A stretch of DNA of 64,000 nt from Variovorax brevis (GTDB taxonomy: Bacteria; Pseudomonadota; Gammaproteobacteria; Burkholderiales; Burkholderiaceae_C): NCBI RefSeq assembly GCF_030317105.1, contig NZ_JASZYG010000001.1, positions 620,001 to 684,000 of the forward strand, read 5' to 3'. Positions 8,525 through 16,587 of the stretch are shown one piece after another. Both the position numbers and the translations under genes were made by a program. How positions within the stretch are numbered: the stretch's first letter is position 1; every line of letters starts with the position of its first letter. The notes below the pieces were generated by a model. It worked only from the letters and a program-made list of their open reading frames with translations, was not told the origin of the DNA and searched no databases.

Positions 8525-8887
8525 TCACAGCCGACGTGAAACGTCCTTCAACGCGGCGTCCAATGCATCGAGGGTGTACGGCTTGACCAGCCACGGCGAC
8601 ATCTCGCCCGACGGCTGCGGCGTACCCGTCGCAAAGATCACCTCGAGTCCGGGAGAGCGTTCACGCAGCAGATCGGCCAGCTCGCGCCCCGAAACAGCAG
8701 GCAGGCCGACATCCGTCAGCAGCACGTCGAAGGCGCCGTCGAGATAGCGGATGCGGGCCATCTCGGCGCTTTCCACACCGATGGCGGAATGGCCGAGCAA
8801 GTGAAGGGCTTCCAGCGTCGTCGCCAGGGTGTCTCGCTCGTCCTCCACGACAAGAACGCGCAAGGGCCTGGGCGAATCGGTGGTCAT
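8525..8887 (-). CDS. Single-domain response regulator (receiver only)
   Basis: A 120-residue stand-alone CheY-like receiver. Acidic pocket Glu15-Asp16 (VVEDERDT), phospho-acceptor Asp59 (LLTDVGLPAVSG), Thr87 (IFATGTPQ) and Lys102 (LVKPYTLDAL) are all in place. There is no output domain, so it must act by protein contact or as a phosphate sink, as in hybrid-kinase relays. The ATG at 8887 fits the domain boundary; the frame extends to 9085 without receiver-like sequence. It is convergent with the NarL-type regulator and divergent from the phospholipase D gene. Confidence 0.9.
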   Translation of the reverse strand: MTTDSPRPLRVLVVEDERDTLATTLEALHLLGHSAIGVESAEMARIRYLDGAFDVLLTDVGLPAVSGRELADLLRERSPGLEVIFATGTPQPSGEMSPWLVKPYTLDALDAALKDVSRRL

Positions 8888-9083
8888 TGGGAGCGGCAGG
8901 TTGTGGACGAAGCGATCAGCATGCCCTGCCCCGCGGCGCTGCGCATTCGGCGACGGGCGCGATCGCTTGTAGGCCTGCTGCTGACTCCGACAGCGCGCGG
9001 GGGCCTTGTCTGGCGCTCGCCGTGTGCGGCGCGGGCTATGGTGGCTCTCCCTGCTCCCCAGAGAGCGCCACGGCGGTCGCCGC

Positions 9084-10370
9084 ATGAAGAAGAACTACTC
9101 GCGCATCAAAACCATCCTGCTGGTCTTCGTGCTCACGCTCGCCGGCACCCTGCTCGTGCTGAACATCACCACCGGCAGCGAAAAGGAGATCGACGAGCAG
9201 GTGAACCACGAATACGCGCTGCACGACGCGCAATACCAGCGCGCGCTGGGCGTGCTGCTCGGACCGCCCATCACGCAGGGCAACCGCTTCGAGGCGCTCT
9301 ACAACGGCGACCAGATCTTCCCGCCCATGCTCGCCGCCATCCGCAGCGCGAAACAGAGCATCACCTTCGAGACCTACATCTACTGGTCGGGCGACATCGG
9401 CCGCGAATTTGCCGACGCGCTGTCAGAACGGTCGCGTACGGGCGTCAAGGTGCATGTGCTGCTGGACTGGGTGGGCAGCGCAAAGATCGACGAACAGTTC
9501 CTGCAAGAGATGGAACGCGCCGGCGTGCAGATCCGCAAGTTCCACAAGCCGAACTGGTACGACATCGCCCGCATGAACAACCGCACGCACCGCAAGCTGC
9601 TGGTGGTCGATGGGCGGGTGGGCTTCACCGGCGGCGTGGGCATCGCACCGGAATGGACGGGCAACGCGCAGGACGCCGGGCATTGGCGCGACTCGCACTA
9701 CAAGGTCGAAGGCCCGGCCGCCCTGCAGATGCAAGGTGTGTTCATGGACAACTGGGTCAAGGTGTCAGGCGAGGTGCTGCATGGCGAGCGCTACTTTCCT
9801 GCCGTGCCTGCCGTGGGTACCGGTCGCGCACAGGTCTTCAGCAGTTCGCCTTCGGGCGGCAGCGAAAGCATGCACCTGATGTATTTGCTGTCGATCGCCG
9901 CAGCGACGAAAACCATCGACCTTTCGAGCGCCTACTTCGTGCCTGACAAGCTGACGATCCGCACACTTGTCGACGCCATGAAGCGCGGCGTGCGCGTGCG
10001 CATCATCACGCCGGGGCCGATCATGGATTCGCAGACCGTGCGCGGTGCCTCGCGCGCCAGCTGGGGGCCGCTGCTGGCGGCGGGTGCCGAGATCAGCGAA
10101 TACCAGCCGACCATGTTTCACTGCAAGGTCTTCACGGTGGACGGGCTGCTGGTGTCGGTGGGTTCCACCAACTTCGACAACCGCTCGTTCCGGCTCAACG
10201 ACGAAGCCAACCTCAACATCTACGACGAGGCCTTTGCCGCCGCCGAGACGGTGCGCTTCGAAGCCGACCTGAAGCAATCGAAACGCATCACCTTCGAAGC
10301 GTGGCGCGACCGGCCTTTGCAAGAGAAGGCGCTGGAGCACCTGGCATCGCTGCTGTCGCTGCAGCTCTAG
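9084..10370 (+). CDS. Phospholipase D superfamily / cardiolipin synthase-like protein
   Basis: A 428-residue membrane-anchored phosphatidyltransferase-type protein. One N-terminal membrane helix lies at residues 9-28 (TILLVFVLTLAGTLLVLNI). Two HKD motifs follow: His169-x-Lys171-(4)-Asp176 (HRKLLVVDGRVGFTGG) and His346-x-Lys348-(4)-Asp353 (HCKVFTVDGLLVSVGSTNFD). This is the bacterial cardiolipin synthase layout, in which two phosphatidyl donors are condensed or exchanged; the single membrane helix makes it closer to ClsB/ClsC-like or minor Cls proteins than to ClsA with two helices. The ATG at 9084 lies right before the membrane helix. Substrate assignment is inferred. Confidence 0.9.
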   Translation: MKKNYSRIKTILLVFVLTLAGTLLVLNITTGSEKEIDEQVNHEYALHDAQYQRALGVLLGPPITQGNRFEALYNGDQIFPPMLAAIRSAKQSITFETYIYWSGDIGREFADALSERSRTGVKVHVLLDWVGSAKIDEQFLQEMERAGVQIRKFHKPNWYDIARMNNRTHRKLLVVDGRVGFTGGVGIAPEWTGNAQDAGHWRDSHYKVEGPAALQMQGVFMDNWVKVSGEVLHGERYFPAVPAVGTGRAQVFSSSPSGGSESMHLMYLLSIAAATKTIDLSSAYFVPDKLTIRTLVDAMKRGVRVRIITPGPIMDSQTVRGASRASWGPLLAAGAEISEYQPTMFHCKVFTVDGLLVSVGSTNFDNRSFRLNDEANLNIYDEAFAAAETVRFEADLKQSKRITFEAWRDRPLQEKALEHLASLLSLQL

Positions 10371-10385
10371 CCGGCTGTCAAGAGA

Positions 10386-11144
10386 TCAGGCGCGCTGCGC
10401 CGCCGGGATGCCTGCGGACTGGCGGATGAACTGGTCCATCGCAATGACGAAGGCGCTGCCCACCGCGAACACCAGCACCCACACCGGCATCTGCAAGGAG
10501 CTGATGACGCCGAAGCCATCGGGAATGGCGCGTGGCGTGGCGGTGGTGCAGATGAAGTCCGCCGCCGCCATGCCGGTGTAGTGCATGGCACAAACCGCCA
10601 CGCCCATGATGAGCGCGCTCAGGATGCGCGTGGTCCACGTGGGTGTGTTGAAGGCCAGCCAGAGCGCGGCCGAGGCAGCCACCATCGCCATGAAGATCGA
10701 CAGGGCCACGATCGGCATCTCCCACGCGATGAAGCCGCCGAAGCGCATGCCGTACATGCCCAGGTAGTGCATGAGCGCGACGCCCAGCCCGAGGAAGGAG
10801 CCCGCGCCGACGACGCGCCGCAGTTGCCTTGGCGCCTGCGCCACGTACACCAGTGCCACCGACGTGGCCGCCACTGCCGCCACGAGGGAGACGATGGTCT
10901 CGAGCATCGAATACGACACGCCCATGTTGATCTTCACGGCCAGCATGCCCACGAAGTGCATCGACCACACGCCAATGCCGCCCAGTGCAATGCCGGCGGA
11001 GATGGCGCTGTAGCGATTGACTTTGCCGTTGCGGCCGATGAGCCTGCGCGCAGCCGTCAGGGCAACCAGCGAACCGATGACGGCCATCGCATAAGACAGC
11101 ACGACAAGGGGGATTTGGTACGTGGGCGTAACAGGGACGTTCAT
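10386..11144 (-). CDS. MHYT-domain integral membrane sensor
   Basis: A 252-residue protein with about seven predicted membrane helices and the repeated Met-His motifs that define MHYT domains: SMHFVGM, MHYLGM and MHYTGM, placed near the outer ends of successive helices. In other proteins (for example YkoW and CoxC) this domain precedes GGDEF/EAL or kinase outputs and is proposed to bind copper and sense a diatomic gas. Here no output domain follows, so it would act through a partner or as a membrane protein in its own right. It converges with the phospholipase D gene, 15 bases between stops. Confidence 0.9.
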   Translation of the reverse strand: MNVPVTPTYQIPLVVLSYAMAVIGSLVALTAARRLIGRNGKVNRYSAISAGIALGGIGVWSMHFVGMLAVKINMGVSYSMLETIVSLVAAVAATSVALVYVAQAPRQLRRVVGAGSFLGLGVALMHYLGMYGMRFGGFIAWEMPIVALSIFMAMVAASAALWLAFNTPTWTTRILSALIMGVAVCAMHYTGMAAADFICTTATPRAIPDGFGVISSLQMPVWVLVFAVGSAFVIAMDQFIRQSAGIPAAQRA

Positions 11145-11282
11145 GCGATCAATTCGATGGAGCCGTTGGCGTTAATCTAATTGTATCTATTTGTGTCTCG
11201 ATTTTGCCCAGACGAAATGTAACGGGCGCGACCCAGCTGGCGCCTCCATGTCGGCGCCTTTGAATCGGCCTGTGTTTTTCCA

Positions 11283-11304
11283 GCGCCCGCCCTCGAGCGG
11301 GCGC
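11283..11304. other. Perfect 8-bp-stem GC hairpin downstream of the ParB-like gene
   Basis: GCGCCCGC (11283-11290) and GCGGGCGC (11297-11304) form a perfect stem with a six-base loop, four bases beyond the ParB-like stop codon. There is no U-run in the direction of that gene, so it may stabilise the 3' end rather than act as an intrinsic terminator. Confidence 0.5.
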
Positions 11305-11308
11305 CTGA

Positions 11309-12190
11309 TCAGAACGGCGCGGGGAGCTCAGCCTCGGCGTTGCTGCCGGAGCGCGCCATCAACTGGTCCAGCAGGTTCGCGACCTGCTTCTTGAGCGCGG
11401 TGTTCTCGGTCGTCAACGCGGCCACGCGCTGGCGCAGCGATTCGACCTCCGCCGAGTCGCCTTCGCCACCGTCCGCGGACTTGCCTTGCGACGGTGCATC
11501 GTCGGATGACTCGGCACGCGGCTTCTTCTTTGAATCGCGCACGCGCTTGGCGGCTTGCTTGAGTTCATCCTTGCCGGCGGCCGCAGCGGCGACCTGCTCT
11601 TCGGCCGGCAGCGAAGCGACGGCCGCGGCGGCGTTGATCGAAATCGTGCCCGACTTGACGGCCGCCACCAGTTCCGGCGTGGCCTGCTGGTGGATCTTTT
11701 CGATGGCCACGACCTGGCTGCTCTTCAGGCGCGCGGCACGGGCAATGGCCTCGCGCGTGTCCAGCGGCGCGGGCGTTGCGTGGTCGTTCGCGCTTGCTGC
11801 CGGCGCGTCGGTCGCGCCATCCTGCGACGCGGCGCCATCGGCCGACGCGGCGGCCACTGCCGCACGCTTGGCAGCGACGATCTCGCGCTTGCGCAGCGCC
11901 AGCACGCCGCGCTGGAAATCGGAGACGCTGCGCCGACCCAGGTGCTGGTCGATCATCCACAGGTGCACGTCCTCGATGGACTGGAAGCGCGTGTTCTGCA
12001 CGGTCTGGAAGGGCAAGCCGTGCTTCTGGCAGATGCCATGGCGGTTGTGGCCGTCGACCAGCACGTCGCCCCACAGCACGAGCGCGTCGCGGCAGCCTTC
12101 GGTGAGGATGCTGCGCTCCAGCGATTCGTATTCCTCCGGGGTCAACGGGTCGATATAGGCTTTGAGTTCTTCGTTGACGACAATGTCCAT
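11309..12190 (-). CDS. Orphan ParB-like N-terminal domain protein
   Basis: A 293-residue protein with a ParB/Sulfiredoxin-type N-terminal domain (residues 10-95: YIDPLTPEEYESLERSI, LVLWGDVLVDGHNRHGICQK, with the G-D/N-x-H-R loop), an Ala-rich linker, a possible helix-turn-helix segment (DTREAIARAARLKSSQVVAI), and a C-terminal leucine-zipper-like coiled coil (about 255-285: VESLRQRVAALTTENTALKK). No parA or parS-like cluster is adjacent, so it is unlikely to be the chromosomal partition protein; plasmid-derived or regulatory roles are possible. The ATG at 12190 begins right before the conserved domain. Confidence 0.82.
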   Translation of the reverse strand: MDIVVNEELKAYIDPLTPEEYESLERSILTEGCRDALVLWGDVLVDGHNRHGICQKHGLPFQTVQNTRFQSIEDVHLWMIDQHLGRRSVSDFQRGVLALRKREIVAAKRAAVAAASADGAASQDGATDAPAASANDHATPAPLDTREAIARAARLKSSQVVAIEKIHQQATPELVAAVKSGTISINAAAAVASLPAEEQVAAAAAGKDELKQAAKRVRDSKKKPRAESSDDAPSQGKSADGGEGDSAEVESLRQRVAALTTENTALKKQVANLLDQLMARSGSNAEAELPAPF

Positions 12191-12270
12191 GGTGGGCGCG
12201 ATGTTCGAGTGGGGCAAAAGGGGTCGAATTGTAGTGACTCGGCGCGCCCCGAAACTCGGCCTCGACTGTG

Positions 12271-12921
12271 TTATGGCGGTGGAAAAACGACGCCCGTTTC
12301 GCCGGCTTTCCATGCCGGGTACTTCAACGTGGCGGCGGTCCACAAGGGCGAGGTGGTGAGGCGCGATAGCCAGTCTTGCAACGCGGGCCAGGGCTGGGCT
12401 GCAAACCAGTTCGCATCGGTTTGCGCAAACTGCCGGACGAAGGGCGCAATGGCCATGTCGGCCAGCGTGGGCCTGTGGGCGAACAGGTATGGAGCGTCAC
12501 CCAATCGGGCGTCGAGGTCTTGCAGGAAGCGCGCTCCGTTCGAACGATGAAGGTGCGCGTCCGCGCCTTCATAACGGTCCGGGTACTTGTAGCGGTCGAG
12601 CTGCAGCTTGAAGTCGCCATCGCATTGCGCGATGAGCGCCAGCATGTCGCTGAGCGAGCCGCGCTCGGGCTGCAGCCACCCGTCGGGGTCGTGGCACCGC
12701 AGCGCCCATAGCATGATGTCAAGGCTCTGCTCGATCACCCTTCCCTCTGCCAGCACCAACACGGGCACGGTGCCCTTGGGGGAAGCTGCCAGCAGCTCGG
12801 CAGGCTTGTCGCGCAATACCACCTCGCGCAGTTCGCAACGCTGGCCCCTGGCCAACAGCGCAAAACGTGCGCGCATGGCATAGGGGCATCGCCGAAACGA
12901 ATAGAGGACGGGGTCGGTCAT
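12271..12921 (-). CDS. Glutathione S-transferase family protein
   Basis: A 216-residue GST-fold protein. The N-terminal thioredoxin-like domain begins MTDPVLYSFRRCPYAMRARF with Cys12-Pro-Tyr, a glutaredoxin-like or omega/GSTO-type active-site cysteine, and has the cis-Pro segment (GTVPVLVL) and ESL-like IEQSLDIM. The C-terminal helical domain includes the conserved N-capping Asp (RPTLADMAIAPFVRQF). A Cys active site suggests thiol transfer or deglutathionylation rather than conjugation. It lies on the same strand as, and 80 bases upstream of, the ParB-like gene. Confidence 0.9.
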   Translation of the reverse strand: MTDPVLYSFRRCPYAMRARFALLARGQRCELREVVLRDKPAELLAASPKGTVPVLVLAEGRVIEQSLDIMLWALRCHDPDGWLQPERGSLSDMLALIAQCDGDFKLQLDRYKYPDRYEGADAHLHRSNGARFLQDLDARLGDAPYLFAHRPTLADMAIAPFVRQFAQTDANWFAAQPWPALQDWLSRLTTSPLWTAATLKYPAWKAGETGVVFPPP

Positions 12922-13042
12922 GATGGGAAAGCATATGACAGGCACTTGGCGACATGCGAACGGCGCAGGGCGACGGTGCTTGTCAATGACGAGCAGGCGC
13001 ACTCAGCGACCTGGTCACCGAAGACGCGGCAGGCCCAGCGTA

Positions 13043-13300
13043 TCAACTCGCCGCGGCATCCCGCTCGTACAGCGCCCACTTCACGGTGAGGATGTCCGCG
13101 GCAATCTTGGCGGCGTTGGCGCCCGCATAGGTTTCAGCGGGATCGAATTCGAACCCCTCCTGGTAGCGCACGACCTCCCCGTAGTCCTTGTCGAACACCA
13201 TCGGGCCGGTGAGCCCTGCAGGGTCGACGCCTGCCGGAACGGCCAGGAACTTGTCGGCGTTGGTGGCGCTTTGATAGAGGTCGACGGTCATGAGGGTCAT
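13043..13300 (-). CDS. Small hypothetical protein (85 aa)
   Basis: Begins MTLMTVDLYQSATNADKFLA and continues with an acidic, partly beta-rich chain including VPAGVDPAGLTGPMVF and FEFDPAETYAGANAAKIAAD. GAGGAA lies at good spacing before the ATG at 13300, which decides this start over the internal ATG at 13291. It resembles a small conserved Comamonadaceae protein family of unknown function (DUF6139-like, from memory), with no membrane segment. Nothing in the context gives a role. Confidence 0.68.
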   Translation of the reverse strand: MTLMTVDLYQSATNADKFLAVPAGVDPAGLTGPMVFDKDYGEVVRYQEGFEFDPAETYAGANAAKIAADILTVKWALYERDAAAS

Positions 13301-13659
13301 GGCGAAATTCCTCGAAGGTTCAAGTTGGTGAAGCCCAAGGCAAGGAGGAATCTTGTCGCGCACTCGCACCCGTTGCAATCGGCCTTCGCCTACATCTGCA
13401 TCCCGAAAATCTTGACAGCGCGTGCTTGTGCCAGCGGGTCTTGCAGCACCGGGGCTTGCGACCGACTCATTTGCCACCAGCCGCCTCGCGACGACACCAC
13501 TGGCGCACTGTCGCCGATGGCATCGCCCACCGAGCGACTTTTCGGCATCGAGGCGATTCGCTTGATCTCACCAGGCAAGACCTGGGACGACGGGACAACC
13601 CGGCGCGGCGCCGCCTGCCTAAAGTTCATGCCTCTTCTACTTCTATACAAGGTGTTTTC
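13301..13659. other. 359-bp divergent intergenic region
   Basis: No gene is apparent here between the 85-residue protein and the SnoaL-like protein. It must contain both promoters. A TTGACA hexamer at 13412-13417 has no matching -10 box. A 16-base word at 13591-13606 (CGGGACAACCCGGCGC, with an internal CGGG/CCCG dyad) is repeated exactly at 33101-33116 upstream of the fadB-like promoter. Confidence 0.5.
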
Positions 13660-14130
13660 ATGAACGTCCGGATCGACCCCGCGTCGCGCATTCATCTTCC
13701 TGCGCACGACCAACAAGCCATCGCCCACACGCTGCGTACGCTCCAGCAGGGCTTTGTCGCGCGAGACGCGCAAATGCTGTGCGACGTCTACAGCGACGAC
13801 GCCGACTGGGTGAACGCCTTCGGAAGCAGAAAGCGCGGCGGCGCGGAAATCGTGACCTACCTGCGCGGCTTGTTCAAGGACGGCAACTTCAATGCAGGCA
13901 CGCTCGTCGCCGATCCCGAGATCACTGTGCGCGTGCTGAATGCCGAAACAGTGATCGTGTCGGGCCACCTGCGCATCCGCGGTCAGCGTCTTCTGAATGG
14001 CGGCGTGATCGAGGAACGCGACAATCACTCGATCCGTCTCCTTCAGCGACAGCCCGACGGCCGCTGGTTGATCGTGTCAGAGATGTACATGGACGCCAAC
14101 CGGGAACAGACATACGCCGGGCACTCTTGA
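13660..14130 (+). CDS. SnoaL/SgcJ-like (NTF2-fold) protein
   Basis: A 156-residue NTF2-fold protein of the SgcJ/EcaC or DUF4440 type. The pattern is a helical N-terminus (AIAHTLRTLQQGFVARDAQM), then CDVYSDDADWVNAFGSRKRG with the pocket-lining Trp, a helix (AEIVTYLRGLF), and four beta strands ending DGRWLIVSEMYMDANRE. Proteins of this class are small-molecule binding or isomerase/hydrolase-like, and the function cannot be told from sequence. An AAGGTG sits before the ATG at 13660. Confidence 0.8.
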   Translation: MNVRIDPASRIHLPAHDQQAIAHTLRTLQQGFVARDAQMLCDVYSDDADWVNAFGSRKRGGAEIVTYLRGLFKDGNFNAGTLVADPEITVRVLNAETVIVSGHLRIRGQRLLNGGVIEERDNHSIRLLQRQPDGRWLIVSEMYMDANREQTYAGHS

Positions 14131-14466
14131 GAAGCTTGCGCGCAGATCCAGGCATCGACGACCGATTCGAGGGCAGAGCAACATGGCCCTTCGCTGGCCC
14201 TTGAATGGCCGCACTACGGGAACACCCGCATCCCGCTGAGCAGTTCCGGACGAGTCCCGATACAGCCGAGCCACAAAGGGTTCCAGCAATGCAACAGCGA
14301 ATCGTTGTTGATTGTGAACAAATACTTGGCGAGATCGATCCCAACGTACAGAATCGCCGTGCGCATCGGCTTCGGGTGAGTCGATGGAGCTTCGCAGGCC
14401 CATCGAGGCACTTGTTGCCGCCGCCGCAATATGCAAGGTCCGGTCGAACAATAGGAGACAACTCTG
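14131..14466. other. 336-bp region holding a transposase remnant and the dehydrogenase promoter
   Basis: No intact gene. The middle (14214-14366, minus strand) reads as the start of an IS110-type transposase; the rest is intergenic and must hold the promoter of the sugar dehydrogenase that follows. The stretch around 14285-14335 is visibly richer in A/T than the flanking DNA. Confidence 0.5.
14214..14366 (-). pseudogene. Remnant of an IS110-family transposase N-terminus
   Basis: Fifty codons starting MRTAILYVGIDLAKYLFTIN and then a stop. The VGIDLAK segment near the N-terminus is the first Asp of the DEDD catalytic motif of IS110/IS1111-type transposases (normally about 330-400 residues). 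The similarity fades after about residue 25 and nothing of the remaining domains is present. I read it as a decayed insertion fragment; chance resemblance of so short a motif is possible. Confidence 0.45.
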
Positions 14467-15657
14467 ATGCTCAAGATCACCCGATTCGCCCCCGTCGCGG
14501 CTGCACTGCTGTGCACCGCCGTGTGGGCGCAGACCCCGCCCACCGAAGAACCCGGCTGGGCCAAGGGCAGACCGAAGACAGAAGCGGCCAGCCGCATGGC
14601 GCCGGTGCCGGCCTTCCCGATTCCGACCGCGGCTGACAAGTTGCCCACGTCGAAGCTGAAGCTGCCGCCGGGCTTCAAGGTCGAAACCTGGGCTTCGGGC
14701 GTGCTCGACGCACGCGAACTGCGCAGCAACGGCAAGGGCACCGTGTTCGTGAGCACGCTCTTCGTCGGCAACAAGGTCTACGCCATCAGCGAGAAGGACC
14801 CGAAGCACGAGGCCAAGGTCATCATCGACAAACTGCCGATGGCGGCCGGGATCGAGTACTACAAAGGCACTCTTTTCGTGGCGACGAACAAGCAGATCCT
14901 GCGCTTCGACGACATCGATTCCAAGCTGGACAACCCCGGCCCGGGCAAGGTGATCTATGACAAGCTGCCCGGCGGCGACGATCACAGCTGGAAGTATCTG
15001 CGCGTGCACAACGACAAGCTCTACTACAACATCGGCGCGCCCTGCAACATTTGCGACCCGGGCGAGTACGCCAAGATCTACCGCATGAACCTGGATGGCA
15101 GCGGCATCGAGACCGTGGCGGCCGGCGTGCGCAACACCGTGGGCTTCGACTTCGATCCGAAGACGGGCAACCTCTGGTTCACCGACAACGGACGCGACTG
15201 GTTCAGCGAGGAACTTCCGAACGACGAGCTGAACGTGGTCACCGGCCCGAACCAGCACTTCGGCTATCCGTACTGCCACCAGGGCAACATCCCCGACCCC
15301 GAGTTCGGCTGGGGCAAGTCGTGCAGCGACTTCAAGAAGCCCGCCGCGCTGCTCGGCCCGCATGCCGGCTCGCTGGGCCTGAGCTTCTACAAGGGCAAGA
15401 TGTTCCCGGCGAAGTACCAAGGCGCGATGTTCATCGCCCGCCACGGTCCGTGGAACCGTACTGTCAAGTACAACGACGTGTCGGTCGCATGGCCTGACGG
15501 CAAGGGCGGCGCCCGTGTCGAACCGTTCATGACGGGCTTCGTCCAGGACAACACCTACCTCGGCCGGCCGGTCGACTTCCTGGTGCTGCAGGACGGCTCG
15601 ATGCTGGTGAGCGACGACCACGCAGGTGCGATCTACCGCATCAGCTACGGGAAGTGA
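14467..15657 (+). CDS. Secreted PQQ-type sugar (sorbosone/aldose) dehydrogenase-like protein
   Basis: A 396-residue protein with a Sec signal peptide (residues 1-21, cleavage after AVWA) and a six-bladed beta-propeller like soluble glucose/sorbosone dehydrogenases. Recognisable blocks are LPPGFKVETWASGV, NTVGFDFDPKTGNLWFTDNG, ELNVVTGPNQHFGYPYCHQG, and DGSMLVSDDHAGAIYRISYG. Such enzymes oxidise aldoses in the periplasm and pass electrons to a cytochrome c. Cysteines in PCNICDPGEY may form a disulfide or bind haem or metal. An AGGAGA precedes the ATG. The next gene, a dihaem cytochrome c, overlaps its stop codon, strongly suggesting an electron-transfer pair. Confidence 0.88.
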   Translation: MLKITRFAPVAAALLCTAVWAQTPPTEEPGWAKGRPKTEAASRMAPVPAFPIPTAADKLPTSKLKLPPGFKVETWASGVLDARELRSNGKGTVFVSTLFVGNKVYAISEKDPKHEAKVIIDKLPMAAGIEYYKGTLFVATNKQILRFDDIDSKLDNPGPGKVIYDKLPGGDDHSWKYLRVHNDKLYYNIGAPCNICDPGEYAKIYRMNLDGSGIETVAAGVRNTVGFDFDPKTGNLWFTDNGRDWFSEELPNDELNVVTGPNQHFGYPYCHQGNIPDPEFGWGKSCSDFKKPAALLGPHAGSLGLSFYKGKMFPAKYQGAMFIARHGPWNRTVKYNDVSVAWPDGKGGARVEPFMTGFVQDNTYLGRPVDFLVLQDGSMLVSDDHAGAIYRISYGK

Positions 15658-16334
15658 GGCTGGCGGGCTCCGTCATCGCAAGCGCGGCCATGGCGGCCGC
15701 GCTTGTCGGGCTCGCCCCGCTGGCCAGCGCGCAGCAGCAGCCGGCCAGCAAGGCCAAGCCACCGGCTGCGGCGCCTGCCGCCGCGCCGGCAACGGTGCCC
15801 TACGCGCAGCGCTTCGCACAGGTGTGCGCGGCCTGCCACGGCGCCAACGGCCGCAATGACGCCATGCCGGGCACGCCGGCGCTGGCCGGCCAGCATTCCT
15901 TCTATGCCATCACGCAGCTCTTCCTGTTCCGCGAAGGCCGGCGCGACAACCCGGCGATGACAGCCATCGCCAAGGGCATGAAGGACGACGAGATGCGCGG
16001 CTTCGCGGACTTCATCGCGACGCTGCCGCCGGTTCCGCCCGCGCCACCGGCCACGCCCAACGATGCGGCCCGCATGACCAAAGGCCAGGCACTGGCGCAG
16101 GAACACAAGTGCCTGTTCTGCCATGGCGCCGACCTGAGCGGCGGACAGCAGGTTCCGCGCATCGCGCTGCAGCGGGAGGACTACCTCCAGACGACGCTGC
16201 GCGAGTTCAAGAGCGGCAAGCGGCCCGGCTACACGATGGCCATGGCGGGTGCCGTCTCGCAGATCCCGGTCGAGGATCTGGACACCCTTGCCTACTTCGT
16301 CTCGCGATTTCCCGCGGGCACGCCGGGCAAGTGA
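15654..16334 (+). CDS. Periplasmic dihaem cytochrome c
   Basis: A 226-residue protein with a signal peptide (about residues 1-26, ending LASAQ) and an Ala/Pro linker, then two CXXCH haem sites: Cys58-Ala-Ala-Cys61-His62 and Cys153-Leu-Phe-Cys156-His157. Each is followed by a plausible axial Met (near 102-110 and in YTMAMAG). This is the cytochrome c4/c553-like two-domain layout. It starts with GTG at 15654, overlapping the TGA of the sugar dehydrogenase (GTGA), which decides the start and implies translational coupling. Its likely role is electron acceptor for that dehydrogenase. Confidence 0.92.
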   Translation: MRLAGSVIASAAMAAALVGLAPLASAQQQPASKAKPPAAAPAAAPATVPYAQRFAQVCAACHGANGRNDAMPGTPALAGQHSFYAITQLFLFREGRRDNPAMTAIAKGMKDDEMRGFADFIATLPPVPPAPPATPNDAARMTKGQALAQEHKCLFCHGADLSGGQQVPRIALQREDYLQTTLREFKSGKRPGYTMAMAGAVSQIPVEDLDTLAYFVSRFPAGTPGK

Positions 16335-16587
16335 ACTGGGGCGCACAGCGCCACACCCTGCCACGCACACAGCAAGCGCGCGTTCAAGTCGACGTACGCC
16401 GGCTATGTGCATCGGTCTACCCCCTTCGGGGCGGCGTAGTCCAGAAGCATGGATCATCCCTTTTGACGATACGCAAGTGTCTTAGCTTGCCCTATTGTTC
16501 CCATACGCCCCGTTGATGTTGGCCCCGAAGACCACACGACAAGAGCCATCCAGCGAAGGCAAAACGGCACAGCCAAAGGAGGTTGCC

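Noticed and set aside
13412..13440. TTGACA hexamer as a promoter of the SnoaL-like gene
   Set aside because: No -10-like sequence at 16-18 bases downstream.
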